Shown here: in pieces, positions 63,616-64,000 of the stretch
Layout of the letters: every line of letters starts with the position of its first letter
How positions within the stretch are numbered: position 1 is the first letter of the stretch
DNA from: Aphanothece saxicola GSE-SYN-MK-01-06B
GTDB taxonomy: Bacteria; Cyanobacteriota; Cyanobacteriia; PCC-6307; Cyanobiaceae
DNA: 64,000 nt
Reading direction: 5' to 3'
Assembly: GCA_019359745.1 (NCBI GenBank)
Contig: JAHHGT010000003.1
Location: forward strand, 186,001-250,000
Program-made: the position numbers and the translations under genes
Notes under the pieces: model-generated
What the model saw: the letters and a program-made list of their open reading frames with translations, nothing else
What the model was told of the DNA's origin: nothing
The model's database searches: none

Positions 63616-63881
63616 TGCAGGAGCTGCTGCTGTTCACACGCCAGGGTTGCTGCCTCTGCGAAGGCCTCGAGGAGAAGCTTGGGGCCCTGGATCCCCCCCA
63701 GCCTCTGCACTTGATCGACGTGGACACCGACCCGGCCCTGCAAGCGCGTTACGGACTGGCTGTCCCCGTGCTGGCGCTGGCGGCGCGTGTGGACAGCCCG
63801 CTGCGGGAGTTGCCGCGGGTCTCCCCACGGCTGGCGGGAGCCCAGCTCCAGGCCTGGCTGATCAAGCAGGGCGTTCGCTGA
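63615..63881 (+). CDS. Glutaredoxin-like protein (DUF836 type)
   Basis: An 88-residue thioredoxin-fold protein. It begins '[20 protein letters not shown]' with a CxxC active site reading C-C-L-C, followed by 'LHLIDVDTDPALQARYGLAV' and the cis-Pro 'VPVLAL'. This resembles the glutaredoxin-like DUF836 family common next to yidD in picocyanobacteria. It probably acts in disulfide exchange; a natural partner is unknown. It starts inside the yidD stop and is followed 10 bases later by the likely murE. Confidence 0.82.
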   Translation: MQELLLFTRQGCCLCEGLEEKLGALDPPQPLHLIDVDTDPALQARYGLAVPVLALAARVDSPLRELPRVSPRLAGAQLQAWLIKQGVR

Positions 63882-63891
63882 GGGTCACGCT

Positions 63892-64000
63892 ATGACAGGC
63901 GCCAGCTTCGTCCCGCCGGACGCCGCCGGCGCCACCATGTCACCGCTGCTTCAGCCGCTCCTGCATCAGGTGGGCCTGCCGCCGCTCCCCGACCCCACCG
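63892..64000 (+). CDS. murE: Probable MurE, N-terminal fragment (3' end outside window)
   Basis: An open frame runs from ATG 63892 (or the in-frame ATG 63937) to the window edge. The 16 residues after the second ATG, 'MSPLLQPLLHQVGLPPLPDP', resemble the start of cyanobacterial UDP-MurNAc-tripeptide synthetase, and picocyanobacteria often have the order rpsD-yidD-glutaredoxin-murE. No catalytic motif is in view, so the call rests on position and this short stretch. Confidence 0.5.
   Translation, partial: MTGASFVPPDAAGATMSPLLQPLLHQVGLPPLPDPT

Overview
The window looks like a chromosomal segment of a high-GC alpha-cyanobacterium of the Cyanobium / marine Synechococcus type. The evidence is chlorophyll synthase (chlG), the cytochrome b6f subunit PetP, a phylloquinone methyltransferase (menG), the cyanobacterial ClpR/ClpP pair, a DUF4359 protein and very compact gene packing with many 4-base ATGA/GTGA overlaps. 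This placement is inferred from gene content; no 16S rRNA is present. I see no CRISPR array, insertion sequence or prophage.

Layout. 0-2 kb: the end of a sensor histidine kinase facing two tandem, clearly duplicated OmpR-type response regulators with a consensus promoter. 2.3-12.5 kb: a peptide-type ABC permease, RNA methyltransferases (trmH, rsmB), an alkyltransferase-like DNA repair protein, a class A penicillin-binding protein coupled to chlG, then petP, hisF, menG and glyQ. 12.5-18.7 kb: an accessory block with an outer-membrane protein, an AraC-type regulator, a type I sulfatase, its formylglycine-generating enzyme, DUF1622 and DUF202 membrane proteins and a BASS-type transporter. 18.7-27 kb: a mechanosensitive channel, comEC, tRNA-Ser, two exopolysaccharide enzymes, cbiB and an MFS-like protein. 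27-32 kb: ilvC, clpP, clpR, a PIN/TRAM protein and hemW. 32-38 kb: panB, the SRP RNA, and a wall/division set (ftsZ, ftsQ, a small membrane protein, ddl, miaB). 38-43.6 kb: a dgcA/dgcN-like D-glutamate pair, antisense tRNA-His, DUF4359, a cytosine-deaminase-like amidohydrolase and an FAD oxidase. 43.6-52 kb: a lumenal pentapeptide protein, folC, argD, two tRNA-Leu genes, murA, an SpoU methylase, lpdA and trpC.

52-60.7 kb: ppk2 stands divergently from a complete-looking V/A-type ATPase operon. Its order is B-D-I-K-E-DUF2764-A, which is a circular permutation of the E-DUF2764-A-B-D-I-K order known from Chlamydia. Cyanobacteria normally rely on F-type ATP synthase, so this is the most unusual system in the window. 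It is followed by a methyltransferase and a lower-GC sulfotransferase-like gene that looks acquired. The window closes with the housekeeping set rpsD, yidD, a glutaredoxin-like gene and the start of murE.

How the genes combine: the sulfatase is matched with its own activating enzyme and a candidate transporter, which suggests sulfate-ester scavenging or remodelling. The V/A-ATPase would give a second ion-translocating ATPase, probably working in the ATP-hydrolysis direction, with PPK2 next door able to link nucleotides to polyphosphate. These functional links are inferences from adjacency.
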